Of a stretch of 39,759 nucleotides of DNA, positions 24,162 through 32,436 are shown piece after piece (positions within the stretch are counted from its first letter, which is position 1; each line of letters begins with the position of its first letter). Origin of the DNA: Phycisphaerae bacterium (lineage in GTDB: Bacteria; Planctomycetota; Phycisphaerae; Sedimentisphaerales; SG8-4); contig JAUVYQ010000005.1 in the NCBI GenBank assembly GCA_030603035.1, positions 1 to 39,759 of the forward strand, given 5' to 3'. Under the pieces are notes generated by a model, which saw only the letters and a list, made by a program, of their open reading frames with translations, made no database searches and was not told the origin of the DNA. The position numbers and the translations under genes are program-made.

Positions 24162-24850
24162 CTCATTTCCGAAACTTATCTATTTCTTATCCGTTGCACC
24201 TGCAACTCCAGTTGTTTTGCTCTATTGCACTGAATAAGCGAAGCGTGTGCCAAAGTTTTGTTTGACGACAGAAAATTTTTAAGTGCTTGTTTTAAGGGCA
24301 GTTACGTATTATGAATTTTTTGCCGGTTTTTGGAGCGGCCGGGAAGAAAAAGACCATTATGGTCGCTAATGAACGGCAATTATCGCGGCAAGTTTTTATG
24401 CGCGGGCAAGTTATGAAACAATCGACCGGTTTGGTCGGGGGTGACCAAACCGGTCGGTAGTAATACTATATCGCTACTTAGATTCTGTAAATAGACAGAA
24501 GATCTTATTCTATAGGTACTTATGCTAATTGAGTTAAATTCGAAATCCGACCCAGCAACGCTGGGTTCCTATCGATACCCGCCGGTAGCGGGTCGAAATT
24601 CGAAACAAATATGTTATTATTGAAATTTGAAAAACAAATGAAACAAACAATTACTCCAAACACTCGAATAAGACATTTTTTAACACCCCAAAACAAGTTT
24701 GTACTACTCTGCGAAGCAGCGCTTCGCTGCGAAGCACGAGAGGGTGCCACCCAACCGAACACAGAAGACAGATGACAGACGACGGATGACAGACGACGGA
24801 TGACAGAGTGCGCTGACCCTGGGGGGCGGTGGAAGAAGTCCCTAACGGGG
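24162..24850. repeat. intergenic region with palindromes and short repeats
   Basis: No gene in about 690 bp. Contents: GTTGCA CC TGCAAC palindrome near 24196; GACCATTATGGTC near 24351; a 14-bp perfect hairpin at 24423-24456; CCCAGC/GCTGGG and ACCCGC/GCGGGT hairpins near 24550-24595; GCGAAGC repeats near 24710-24735; and two exact copies of GACAGACGACGGAT (24774-24787, 24788-24801). The promoter of the receiver-like gene should lie here but is not obvious. Confidence 0.6.
24423..24456. promoter_or_regulatory. perfect 14-bp inverted repeat
   Basis: CGACCGGTTTGGTC and GACCAAACCGGTCG around GGGGGT. It lies 260 bp before the receiver-like gene and 400 bp after the sigma-54 activator, both on the minus strand. 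No T-run on either side, so an operator or RNA hairpin is as likely as a terminator. Confidence 0.6.
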
Positions 24851-25957
24851 CTAACTGTCGGCGTTTTTCTTTATCTGTGAGAGAGGGATGTTTAACTTAT
24901 CGATGAGGCGGTTTAGCCGGCGACGTTCGAGGCCGAGAATTCTTGCGGCAGCGAGCTTGCGGCCTTTGGTGAATTCAAGGGTCCGGGTAATAATCCTGCG
25001 TTTTACTTCATCAAGCGTGGGCAATTCGTGTTCTGGATAAGAGGGAGAATCAACTATTATAATTTCGAAAGGCAGTGCAGCAGGCTGAATCTGGCGGCCT
25101 GGGGTCAAGATGTAGGCCCGTTCGATAGCATTTGCAAGCTCGCGGACATTGCCTGGCCAGGCGTAATTGAAAAGAAGCTTTTTGGCAGTGGGGCTGAGAA
25201 CTTTGGGTGGTTCGCCGTAAAAGGCGGCCTGGTTTGTCAGGAAGTATTCAGCCAGAGGCAGGATATCTGCTTTGCGCCGGCGAAGCGGTGGAATTTCGAG
25301 ATTAACCACGTTGAGCCGGTAGTACAGGTCGGCGCGGAAGGTTCCCTCTTTGACCATTTCGTGGAGGTTACGGCTGGTGGCAGAGACGACACGGACATCA
25401 ATGGGATAAGATTTTGTTGAGCCGAGAGGCGTTACGGAGCTTTCCTGGAGGATGCGGAGCAATTTGGCCTGCAATTCAACGGGTATTTCGCTTATTTCAT
25501 CGAGAAAGATTGTGCCGCCATCTGCGGCCCTGAAGAAGCCGAGGGTGTTGTCAATAGCACCGGTGAATGCGCCCCTGACGTGGCCGAACAGTTGACTTTC
25601 AAACAACTGGCCTGTTAAGGTGGCGCAATCAACAGGGACAAAAACCCTGTCGGCCCGGTCTCCGGCATAATGGATTTGGCGGGCGACCATTTCTTTTCCC
25701 ACGCCGGTTTCGCCGGTTATTATTACGGGGGACTTTCGTGCGGCAATGGCTTCAACCGTCTCAAGGATTGAGGTAAGCGCGGGAGATTGGACAACAAACT
25801 CACAATGAAGCCTTCGACTCTTGTTGAACGCAGAAGACCATAAGCGCTTGTTTTTCAAGGCCTTACTTAAATCACCCACAATCCTTTGCGTTGAATCGCT
25901 GTTGTTGTTTTGTGCCATAAGGCTGACAAAACTTTTTCCTGCCGGGGGAAAAATCAC
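24851..25957 (-). CDS. orphan sigma-54-dependent transcription activator
   Basis: 368 aa from a GTG; an ATG at 25918 (MAQNNNSD) is an alternative start. The AAA+ domain is complete: Walker [18 protein letters not shown], the sigma-54 contact loop GAFTGA, Walker [10 protein letters not shown], then [12 protein letters not shown] and [18 protein letters not shown] Fis-type helix-turn-helix ends the protein ([18 protein letters not shown]). The N-terminal 60 residues are too short for a receiver or GAF, so activity may be controlled by another protein, possibly the nearby receiver-like one. PEP-CTERM loci are often governed by sigma-54 regulators; I looked for GG-N10-GC promoters upstream of the PEP-CTERM genes and found none convincing. 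Confidence 0.93.
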   Translation of the reverse strand: MIFPPAGKSFVSLMAQNNNSDSTQRIVGDLSKALKNKRLWSSAFNKSRRLHCEFVVQSPALTSILETVEAIAARKSPVIITGETGVGKEMVARQIHYAGDRADRVFVPVDCATLTGQLFESQLFGHVRGAFTGAIDNTLGFFRAADGGTIFLDEISEIPVELQAKLLRILQESSVTPLGSTKSYPIDVRVVSATSRNLHEMVKEGTFRADLYYRLNVVNLEIPPLRRRKADILPLAEYFLTNQAAFYGEPPKVLSPTAKKLLFNYAWPGNVRELANAIERAYILTPGRQIQPAALPFEIIIVDSPSYPEHELPTLDEVKRRIITRTLEFTKGRKLAAARILGLERRRLNRLIDKLNIPLSQIKKNADS

Positions 25958-26321
25958 CCTTACCGTTTCGTTAGTGGGATAGCCCGCGGTATAACAACCG
26001 GAGCGTTTTCACCCACTCCTCTTAAAGTATAGATTAACGTATTAAAATAGAAAGTCAATAGAAATTATAGGACGTTGGCGAATTTTTCCTAATTTACCGC
26101 GGAGAACGGAAATAGATTGTTTCTTGAATTGTAACCGTTCACGGTGGCAAAACGGCGTTTTTGTGTCATTGCGAGGCCTTTAGGCCGAAACAATCTCAAA
26201 TTTTCGCAGACTACGAACTGGATTCCTGCTTTCGCAGGAATGACTGGCTCAGACTAATGGTGTGCAGTGCACACCCTACGGACTTTTCTACAGAGCAAAA
26301 ATCGACAATTATTTTTGTCCC
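25958..26321. repeat. intergenic repeats incl. GTCATTGCGAGG element
   Basis: No gene. GTCATTGCGAGG...GGCCTTTAGGCC...CAATCTC at 26165-26197 belongs to the family seen at 28441-28451 and 37977-38014. ATTCCTGC TTTC GCAGGAAT (26222-26241) and a 'gtgcagtgcacaccctac' phrase follow. GTAACCGTTCACGG near 26132-26145 recurs near 28399. Confidence 0.65.
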
Positions 26322-28214
26322 CTACTGTGTTGACAAATCAAACGGCGAAATGTAATCGCCGTATTTAGCCTGAGCATTTTTCAGGCGTTTGCGAACCTCG
26401 GCGAAGGTGTCAAAGAGAATCTGAGGCGTGTCTGAGACCTTTTCTTTGTAAATTTTCTCAACACGGTCGAGCTTGGCGAAGTTTTCCGGTATGCGAATTG
26501 TGAACTGCCGGACATAATCGGCCTGTGCGTATTGTGCATCGAGATGGTCTTTGAACAGTTTTGCCAAATCTTCATATTCTGGTATCAAGCCGGTCGGCGT
26601 TTCGAGAGCATCGACGTCGCCGTTTACGCGAAGCTCTGCCCATAACATCCAGACTTTTTTGTCGGCCATACCGTTTAAGTATTTGCCGTTTTTGCCCCTG
26701 AGGACATAATTGACCGAGAAAATCAATGGCGGCTTGTCAATATCATTTGCAAAATCCAGATTGTTCCGGATGTACCGGCCGAGGGAAATTGAGAGGAAAT
26801 CGAGATTCGCCATTAAATTGAAAGTCCTGACGCCCTCTTTGCCGAGCGTGGCGGCGGTGGTTTCCGATTCGAGGGCGGCACCTTTTAGTATGATGCCCTC
26901 AGTCCAGCTAAAGGCCTGCTCGACGGGGACCCAGGTGTCACTATCTCGTCCGCCGTAAATGATGCCGCCGATGGGCACACCTTCGGGGTCATCGAGCGAC
27001 GGGTCGCGATTGCTAAGGTCGGGGATGCTGAGGCAGTAACGAGCGTTCCTATGCGAAGCGGTAATTTCGTTACCTTTTGGGTCGGTTTTGCCTTTGTGCC
27101 ATTTGCCGGAGTGGTTGATTCCCTCGGTTGGCAATTCGCAGCCCATACCGAGCCAGTGAGGCTTGCGGTTTTTATCAATCAAGACGTTGGAAAAAATGAC
27201 CTCAAGCGGACTTGTAAGCGCCTCGTAAATAATGGGGTCGTCTTTTGTGTTGACGTCGCGAACGATACCGAATATGCCTTTTTCGACATTTGCGCAGCGG
27301 ATTTGGCCGTTCTTTTTGCGCAGGTAAGCGATGTCATCACCGATGATGGTTTGTCCGGGCAGCATTGAGGTTGAGGTTTTTCCGCAGGCCGACGGGAATG
27401 CGCCGGCAAAGTAAGTTACGCGGCCCCCGCCCCTCCGAGGGGCGGGGTGAGCACCCATAACAAACATATGCTCTGCGAGCCAGCCTTCGCTTGAGGCCTT
27501 GTTGATGGCCAATCGCAAGGCCAATTTTTTCAGGCCTATGGTGTTGCCGCCGTATTGGGTGTTGACGCTGTAGACCAGGTCTTCTTCGAGGTCGATGTAA
27601 ATTCGGCGTTTGTCAATGTTTTTGCTTACGGCGTTTTGGAGTTTGCCTTCGGAATGGATGAATCTAAAGAAATCAGGTGAGGAGCCGATTTTTTTGAATT
27701 GCTCGTACCCTGGCCGGTATAGAATACTTTCGCTGTGGGCGACGTAAGGCGAATCCGTTATCTGAATGCAGGGGATAGAGAAATCTGAATCGGTTGGGCC
27801 CAGGCACCAGAAGCAAATCAGCATTTCCCGGTCAGCCATTGAGTCTGCAAGATATGAGCGAACCTCTTCGATGCCGGCGGATTTATCAATGGAATTTAGA
27901 CTCTCGCCCAACCCCGAGGCGGGGGGCAGCAGATATTTTGTTTGGGCTTTATCACGGGCCTGGTCGTTGTATCCGTCGAAATGACAGGTATGGCCGGGGA
28001 TGTTGAGGGGAATTTCTTCGCCGTTTTTTATCGCGAGGTCGCGAACATAAGCTCTGTCTGCAGGTGAATCGGCGCAGACAAAGACCGAGGCCGGGCTGCA
28101 AAGCTCAATCGCATCGGCGATAAAATCGTGCATCTTCGGGTTGTCCAGAGCGATGAGCTTGTTGTAATTTTCCGTTGTCAGTTTTTCCTTCAATAATTTC
28201 TTTACATTATTCAT
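26322..28214 (-). CDS. pckG: phosphoenolpyruvate carboxykinase (GTP)
   Basis: 630 aa, close to the usual 590-630 of the GTP class. It interconverts oxaloacetate and PEP with GTP/GDP. Seen are the P-loop FAGAFPSACGKTSTSML with the active-site Cys, IGDDIAYLRK, the substrate loop VYSVNTQYGGNTIGLKKLALR and WVPVEQAFSWTEGIILKG. Just ahead of the P-loop the sequence EHMFVMGAH, then PAPRRGGG, then RVTYFAGAF holds a GC palindrome (27425-27447) where relatives have a short turn. AAGGAGA is 13 bp before the ATG. PEPCK and PPDK in one window fit gluconeogenic or anaplerotic PEP metabolism. Confidence 0.97.
   Translation of the reverse strand: MNNVKKLLKEKLTTENYNKLIALDNPKMHDFIADAIELCSPASVFVCADSPADRAYVRDLAIKNGEEIPLNIPGHTCHFDGYNDQARDKAQTKYLLPPASGLGESLNSIDKSAGIEEVRSYLADSMADREMLICFWCLGPTDSDFSIPCIQITDSPYVAHSESILYRPGYEQFKKIGSSPDFFRFIHSEGKLQNAVSKNIDKRRIYIDLEEDLVYSVNTQYGGNTIGLKKLALRLAINKASSEGWLAEHMFVMGAHPAPRRGGGRVTYFAGAFPSACGKTSTSMLPGQTIIGDDIAYLRKKNGQIRCANVEKGIFGIVRDVNTKDDPIIYEALTSPLEVIFSNVLIDKNRKPHWLGMGCELPTEGINHSGKWHKGKTDPKGNEITASHRNARYCLSIPDLSNRDPSLDDPEGVPIGGIIYGGRDSDTWVPVEQAFSWTEGIILKGAALESETTAATLGKEGVRTFNLMANLDFLSISLGRYIRNNLDFANDIDKPPLIFSVNYVLRGKNGKYLNGMADKKVWMLWAELRVNGDVDALETPTGLIPEYEDLAKLFKDHLDAQYAQADYVRQFTIRIPENFAKLDRVEKIYKEKVSDTPQILFDTFAEVRKRLKNAQAKYGDYISPFDLSTQ
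27425..27447. repeat. intragenic GC palindrome, copy 2
   Basis: Arms CCCCGCCCCTC and GAGGGGCGGGG around one base, inside PEPCK. The coding-strand core is the same as in the AsmA-like gene at 4340-4364, but the reading frame differs (PAPRRGGG here, PAPPLGGAG there), so the similarity is of DNA and not of protein. Confidence 0.9.
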
Positions 28215-28609
28215 CTGCGGCCATTATCTCCTTAGCGTTTAATTAAGCCCGTCGATGCGGTGCCGGATGACGCATTCCGAATGAAAACCTCCCTGTTTTC
28301 ACAGACGTCGGGAATCTTCGCATCCTACTTCGATTTCAAAAAAGCCAGGGGATTGTAACTGTGGAGCCGGCCAGCGTCAAGCCCGTTAGAAATTTTAGTA
28401 ACCGTTCACGGGATAATATGTTGAATTTTGGCCGTTTTTCGTCATTGCGAGGAGCGATAAGGGGAAAGGGGATGGAATGACGGAAAGAATATCGAACAAG
28501 GAATAATGAATGATGAAGGGAGGAGACGAAGGACGGATTGCGTCGCCGTGTCGGCGACGGCTAAACAAACCCTCGGCAGATGCGAGAGATACGAAATACG
28601 AGATATGCC
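28215..28609. repeat. intergenic repeat mosaic
   Basis: No gene. Contains CCCGTTAGAAATTTT (28381), GTAACCGTTCACGG (28399), GTCATTGCGAGG (28441), the ATATCGAA family (28487-28520), the GCGTCGCCG hairpin (28540-28570) and 'gagatacgaaatacgagatatg' (28578-28600). Six families within 250 bp show insertion of repeats into repeats. Confidence 0.7.
28540..28570. repeat. GCGTCGCCG hairpin repeat, copy 2
   Basis: GCGTCGCCGTGTCGGCGACG then GCTAAACAAAC. Shares GCTAAACAAACCC with copy 3 at 30473-30503. Confidence 0.8.
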
Positions 28610-29185
28610 TTAAACAGTTTGCAACTGGCGCTGTGCCTGCAGGAGCACAGCGGCATCGCCCAGAACAAGCTGCTTTATCAAACTGGCTGGAACCAGCGTG
28701 ATTCCCATGCTGAAGATTTTCTCCTCAACCATCGAAGCAATTGTCCTGGCCGTTTGCAAAGAAACGTTATGCTTGGTCACCAAATCGTTGACTATTCTGG
28801 ACTTGTCCCACCGACACCTGCTGTCCAATCCCTCGGCCCTGCAGAGCAGCTCGGCATCGGCCAGCTCCTGAATATCAATCGAAGCAACCTCAACTCGGGA
28901 GCGTTTAAGCTTGCGCTCAAAATGGTGTTCACTGAGCGCAATTGCGGCTTCTTCATAGCTCGTAGCCGTCAGAACCGCCTTAATTATGGAAAATATCTCG
29001 CTGCTGGTTACGGCCCGGCGGTTTTTTTCGTGATAAAGAAAATATGTCACCACCTCCGCAAGCTGTTCTGCGACGCTTATATCCGGCTGACCAACTCCGG
29101 CAAGAGCGTTGCTGATGGTCCCTATGACTTTTGTGTGCAGGTATTCTTCGACACTGCCGTCTGCTTTTATGACTTTAAGCTGCAT
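28610..29185 (-). CDS. stand-alone ATP-cone domain protein
   Basis: 191 aa from the ATG at 29185, which has AAGGAGGGG 6 bp upstream; the frame opens further at a TTG. The first 90 residues (MQLKVIKADGSVEEYLHTKVIGTISNAL...) are an ATP-cone, the nucleotide-sensing module of ribonucleotide reductases and NrdR. The rest (SIDIQELADAELLCRAEGLDS, VSLQTARTIASMVEEKIFSMGITLVPASLIKQLV) is helical and may hold a second degenerate cone. It sits 80 bp downstream of nrdR in the same direction, so a role in dNTP-responsive control is likely but inferred. Confidence 0.8.
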   Translation of the reverse strand: MQLKVIKADGSVEEYLHTKVIGTISNALAGVGQPDISVAEQLAEVVTYFLYHEKNRRAVTSSEIFSIIKAVLTATSYEEAAIALSEHHFERKLKRSRVEVASIDIQELADAELLCRAEGLDSRCRWDKSRIVNDLVTKHNVSLQTARTIASMVEEKIFSMGITLVPASLIKQLVLGDAAVLLQAQRQLQTV

Positions 29186-29266
29186 CTGTATCCCCTCCTT
29201 TTTGCCTCCTTGCAAGATTTAACAACTACTATGCCTCCTCAGTCACTGTGAGTCGACGAACGCTTT

Positions 29267-29761
29267 TTATTCCGGCCCATTGAAAAACGTCGGCTGCCCA
29301 ATACGGTCGGCCTGCTGAATAACGCGACTTACTTCTTCAATCAATTCGCCCGCATCCCTGAAATCACGATAGACACTGGCAAAACGAATATACGCAACCT
29401 TATCGACCCGGCGAAGATGCTTCATTACGCTTTCGCCGATAAAGGCTGATGAAACCTCTTTGTCGAAGTTCCGGAATATACTCTCTTCGACCTTGTCAGC
29501 TATTTGCCGAATCTGCTCTGCCGAGACAGGTCTCTTGTAACAAGCCTTCTGCAAACCACCGATGATTTTGTCCTTGTCATAAGGAATGCGAGATTTGTCT
29601 TTTTTGACCACGTAAAGCTTAAAGCTTTCGCCTATTTTTTCATAGGTTGTAAACCGTCTTTTGCACGCCAGGCATTGACGGCGGCGCCTGATTACTCTGC
29701 CGGCATCGCTTGAACGCGAATCAACAACCCTATCCCGGTCCTCCTTGCAAAAGGGACATCT
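29267..29761 (-). CDS. nrdR: NrdR transcriptional repressor of ribonucleotide reductase genes
   Basis: 164 aa when started at the GTG at 29761, giving the canonical MRCPFC N-terminus with GAGGTGG upstream; the frame extends to a TTG at 29782. A zinc ribbon (CPFCKEDRDRVVDSRSSDAGRVIRRRRQCLACKRRFTTYE) is followed by an ATP-cone (VVKKDKSRIPYDKDKIIGGLQKAC). NrdR binds NrdR boxes upstream of nrd operons according to ATP/dATP load. No RNR gene is in the window. The ATP-cone gene follows in the same operon. Confidence 0.96.
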   Translation of the reverse strand, partial: RCPFCKEDRDRVVDSRSSDAGRVIRRRRQCLACKRRFTTYEKIGESFKLYVVKKDKSRIPYDKDKIIGGLQKACYKRPVSAEQIRQIADKVEESIFRNFDKEVSSAFIGESVMKHLRRVDKVAYIRFASVYRDFRDAGELIEEVSRVIQQADRIGQPTFFNGPE

Positions 29762-30010
29762 CACAAGCCAAGCCCACCTCAAAAAAATTCACAAAACTAT
29801 TTACAGCTCATCGAGACAATACTACATCTCGTTAGTTTGTGTATTCTAAGGCCAATATATAGTATGTCAAAAGAAATTTACAGAAAGCTGTTAATTGGCC
29901 TGGTTCTCAAGCTGTTAAGTTTTATTTTGGTCGCTCCCAATTCACGGCTGGATAAGCACTAACGAAAAAAGTTAAGAAAAACTCACAGCTCTTTTTGCCG
30001 GTGATTTTTT
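29762..30010. promoter_or_regulatory. nrdR leader region
   Basis: About 250 bp between the ncRNA terminator and nrdR. AT-rich with no gene; it should contain the nrdR promoter. I see no certain -35/-10 and no clear NrdR-box palindrome pair. Confidence 0.4.
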
Positions 30011-30013
30011 TGT

Positions 30014-30046
30014 AAAAAAAAGCCCCTGCGCCCAAGACGCAGAGGC
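30014..30046 (-). terminator. intrinsic terminator of the ncRNA
   Basis: On the minus strand GCCTCTGCG and CGCAGGGGC pair at 8 of 9 positions around TCTTGGG and are followed by eight U residues. This is the clearest factor-independent terminator in the window. Confidence 0.9.
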
Positions 30047-30280
30047 CCAACTCGGAAAGAAACTTATATGTCCCCCCTACCTCGATACATCGAGGCTATA
30101 CTCAAAGCCCTCACACATAATGCGAAAGCATTGCTTTCAATCCTGCCTGGATGCTACCGCTGAATTATCCCCCCACAGCAGGATTACTAAATTGGGCCAA
30201 TGATCTCACTCAATAGACGGACGCGCTTAGGACAAACAAAGCTAAGCCGGTCTCATCTGCTTTATGTTTTGCCCAACCTT
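30014..30280 (-). ncRNA. independent non-coding RNA candidate, about 265 nt
   Basis: Bounded by its own promoter (30287-30315) and a strong intrinsic terminator (30014-30046). On the minus strand it has GCTTAG/CTAAGC, AATCCTGC/GCAGGATT (8 bp), AATG/CATT and CCTCGA/TCGAGG hairpins. The middle GGCCCAA can pair with TTGGGC near the 5' end or with TTGGGCC before the terminator, so two folds compete. Two loops contain GGGGGGA. I found none of the landmarks of RNase P, tmRNA or SRP RNA, and the length exceeds ordinary 6S RNA. No long open frame. Confidence 0.65.
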
Positions 30281-30286
30281 AATTAA

Positions 30287-30315
30287 AGTCTAACACACAA
30301 ATCGCAAAGAGGCAA
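30287..30315 (-). promoter_or_regulatory. sigma-70-type promoter of the ncRNA
   Basis: Minus strand TTGCCT (30315-30310), 17-bp spacer, TAGACT (30292-30287). Predicted start near 30280, at the beginning of the structured region. Confidence 0.6.
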
Positions 30316-30574
30316 ATTAAGACGCCTACTTTTTTGCTTTTCATAACAGCCCGATAAAATTGTCTCGATACTCGATTCTGGATGCTCGATGCTCGCGAAA
30401 ATGGTGAGTGGTTAAATACCCGGCGGTGAGTGGTTAATTGGTGAGTAGTCGTTAGGTGCGGGAGAGGGATAAGCGTCGCCGTTCCGGCGACGGCTAAACA
30501 AACCCCTGCGGAAGCGAAGAGAAGAAGAAAGTATTCCTCACGTAGTTTTGCGATTTTTGCTTTTCGCGGTCGGT
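30316..30574. repeat. intergenic repeats with GCGTCGCCG copy 3
   Basis: Holds 'tcgatactcgattctggatgctcgatgctcg' (30362-30392), 'gtgagtggttaa...ggtgagtgg' units and the third GCGTCGCCG hairpin (30473-30503, GCGTCGCCGTTCCGGCGACG then GCTAAACAAACCC). No gene. Confidence 0.65.
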
Positions 30575-31429
30575 TTATATTTCTTCGATTTTGGCTTTAG
30601 CTTTTAACCGGTCTACAAACTCGTCAATAGCTTTTCCCCGCATCTGCTCGGCAAGCTCGCTGGCTATATGGCCTCTAACTTCTTTCAGGCCGGGCACTAC
30701 CCCCGGCTTCCTGTCATACAGCCTGGCTATATGAAATCCAAAGCGGGTGCGAAAAACGTCGCTTATTTCCCCCGCATTCAAATTAAAAACCACGTCCTCA
30801 AACTCTTCCACCATTTGTCCCCTTGTAATATAGCCCAGGTCACCTCCGTTTTCAGGGCAATCGGAATACTTTTCGGCCAATGTTTCAAAAACTGCGCCGT
30901 TTTTCAATTCATCCTGTGCTTTTCTTATCACATCATAGGCGGCGGCTTCATCCGTCTGCCAGCTTACGTGTTTTACTATATGGCCCACTCTGACCTGGTC
31001 GGCAGATTTCAATTGCTCTTTATTTTCCTCATAAAATTTCAGGACGGCCTCCTGCGACGGCTCAGGTACGTCTTTGCAAACATTCTGCAACATCCGCTCA
31101 ACCTTCATTTGCAACTCAATATCTTCTTTTGTTTTTTCTTCATTTTCAGCGTTAAGCTCTTCAGGCAACTGCCGGCCTTCATATCGTTTTTTTAATTCCG
31201 CTAAAGCGGCATCGATTTGGGCTTGTGGTATCCAGTCGCCATTTTTTTTCGCTTCCTGATCGATTAAGACCCTTTCGATGACATTCTCCTTAGACCAATC
31301 AAGCAACTGTTCCTCTCGCTCTTTGGGGTCCATATCCTTAAACGTTTGTTCGTAATTTGGCCTTAAGCGCTCAGCTTCCTGTTGGATTAGCGAATCTTCA
31401 ATTTTTTCGCCATTAACGATTAAAGTCAT
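30575..31429 (-). CDS. parvulin-type peptidyl-prolyl isomerase (PpiC/SurA-like)
   Basis: 284 aa. The N-terminal half is helical and SurA-like (RLRPNYEQTF, ENVIERVLIDQEAKKNG, MQNVCKDVPEPSQEAVLKFYEENKEQ); the C-terminal half is a PPIC domain (VRVGHIVKHV...YDVIRKAQDELKNGAVFETLAEKYSDCPENGGDLGYITRGQMVEEFEDVVFNLNAGEISDVFRTRFGFHIARL). No signal peptide, so it may act in the cytoplasm as a trigger-factor-like chaperone. It lies 29 bp after the thymidylate-synthase-family gene on the same strand, end of a five-gene run. Confidence 0.93.
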   Translation of the reverse strand: MTLIVNGEKIEDSLIQQEAERLRPNYEQTFKDMDPKEREEQLLDWSKENVIERVLIDQEAKKNGDWIPQAQIDAALAELKKRYEGRQLPEELNAENEEKTKEDIELQMKVERMLQNVCKDVPEPSQEAVLKFYEENKEQLKSADQVRVGHIVKHVSWQTDEAAAYDVIRKAQDELKNGAVFETLAEKYSDCPENGGDLGYITRGQMVEEFEDVVFNLNAGEISDVFRTRFGFHIARLYDRKPGVVPGLKEVRGHIASELAEQMRGKAIDEFVDRLKAKAKIEEI

Positions 31430-31458
31430 CTTTCGTACCTCGTGGCTTGTGGTTTACT

Positions 31459-32358
31459 TCACAGCTCACGCTCGCCGGGCTTTGCATAACAGTCGGGGTC
31501 CTGTGCTAGCTTTTCTCTGGCTTCCTGTGTCATCATCTCAAAAGCCGGGTGAGTGCTCTCCCAGGCCCGTTCGGTAAATGGGCTTTTGCGCATTTTTTCC
31601 ACTTCGCCGACGGCCTCTCCAAAATAGCCGCCGTAGATATGCAGCGAATCACTTATATCGACATACCTGCCCACCATCACCGGCTGGTTTATTTTCTTAG
31701 ATATTCCCTCGGCAATAATCCTCTGAAGGTCGGTGAGGGCATAGACATTCATAAACCACGCTTTGTAAAGGTCTCTGCTGCGCCAGTGTGTATTCATATT
31801 AAGCGAAAGCCGGCCAGCACCGCCCGCTACCAGCCGGCACCATATTCTCTGAAGGCAGGGCGGGTCATCCGTCTGTGGGTCAGCGGTCGGCATCCAGGTT
31901 ATCGCTTGAGCTCTGCGGCTGTGCCCGGCTTGCGAGAGGTAATCGATAATATACTGAATCTGGTCAACCTTCTTGAACGGCTTTGGCGCATCAGCGCGGC
32001 GTATATTTTCCACCGGACAGTATGCAAATAACCGTTCGTGATATGTATAGGTCCACTTTCCGGCAGCAGGGTCAATCCAGTGGTCGTGAATGCCGCTGAC
32101 TACTTCCAGCCGATACGACTCCAGCTCCTCGGGCCCGCCCGGAAAGTTCTTGTGAATCCTCGGCTCATTGAAAGGGTCTGTGACGGTAACTATAACAGTT
32201 GCGTCTTTGCTCGGCGGGTCTTCGGGCTTATCATACTGGGTTTTGACCTCCAAGCCCTTATCCCACACAGCCAAAACAGCTTTCTCCCACGCTTCGGGCA
32301 GGCAATCAGCGGTTATGGCAATTACAGGGATATTAGCAACCGGTAGAGCAGTAGTCAT
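31459..32358 (-). CDS. thymidylate synthase-family protein
   Basis: 299 aa. Residues 145-245 carry the ThyA signature in diverged, archaeal-like form: QAITWMPTAD, PPCLQRIWCRL with the nucleophile Cys168, NTHWRSRDLYKAWFMNVYALTDLQ (phosphate-binding Arg-Ser and Asn204) and VDISDSLHIYG. The family uses methylene-THF to make dTMP from dUMP; related enzymes hydroxymethylate dCMP. The N-terminal 130 residues differ from classical ThyA. It lies directly downstream of the restriction-modification pair, but I think it belongs to the housekeeping run interrupted by that pair. Catalytic specificity is not certain. Confidence 0.82.
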   Translation of the reverse strand: MTTALPVANIPVIAITADCLPEAWEKAVLAVWDKGLEVKTQYDKPEDPPSKDATVIVTVTDPFNEPRIHKNFPGGPEELESYRLEVVSGIHDHWIDPAAGKWTYTYHERLFAYCPVENIRRADAPKPFKKVDQIQYIIDYLSQAGHSRRAQAITWMPTADPQTDDPPCLQRIWCRLVAGGAGRLSLNMNTHWRSRDLYKAWFMNVYALTDLQRIIAEGISKKINQPVMVGRYVDISDSLHIYGGYFGEAVGEVEKMRKSPFTERAWESTHPAFEMMTQEAREKLAQDPDCYAKPGEREL

Positions 32359-32436
32359 TCGTAGCTCTCTCCATGAAGTACTTTTTCAAGTGGTTGTTGG
32401 AAAAACAATTGAAAATAATCAATTAGAACGTTTAGC

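Noticed and set aside
29783..30010. NrdR-box pair or small gene between the ncRNA and nrdR
   Set aside because: No convincing palindromic box and no frame with start and ribosome-binding site.
30014..30280. Assignment of the ncRNA as cobalamin riboswitch or 6S RNA
   Set aside because: B12-box elements are not in the right order, and the length and fold do not match a 6S rod; left unnamed.
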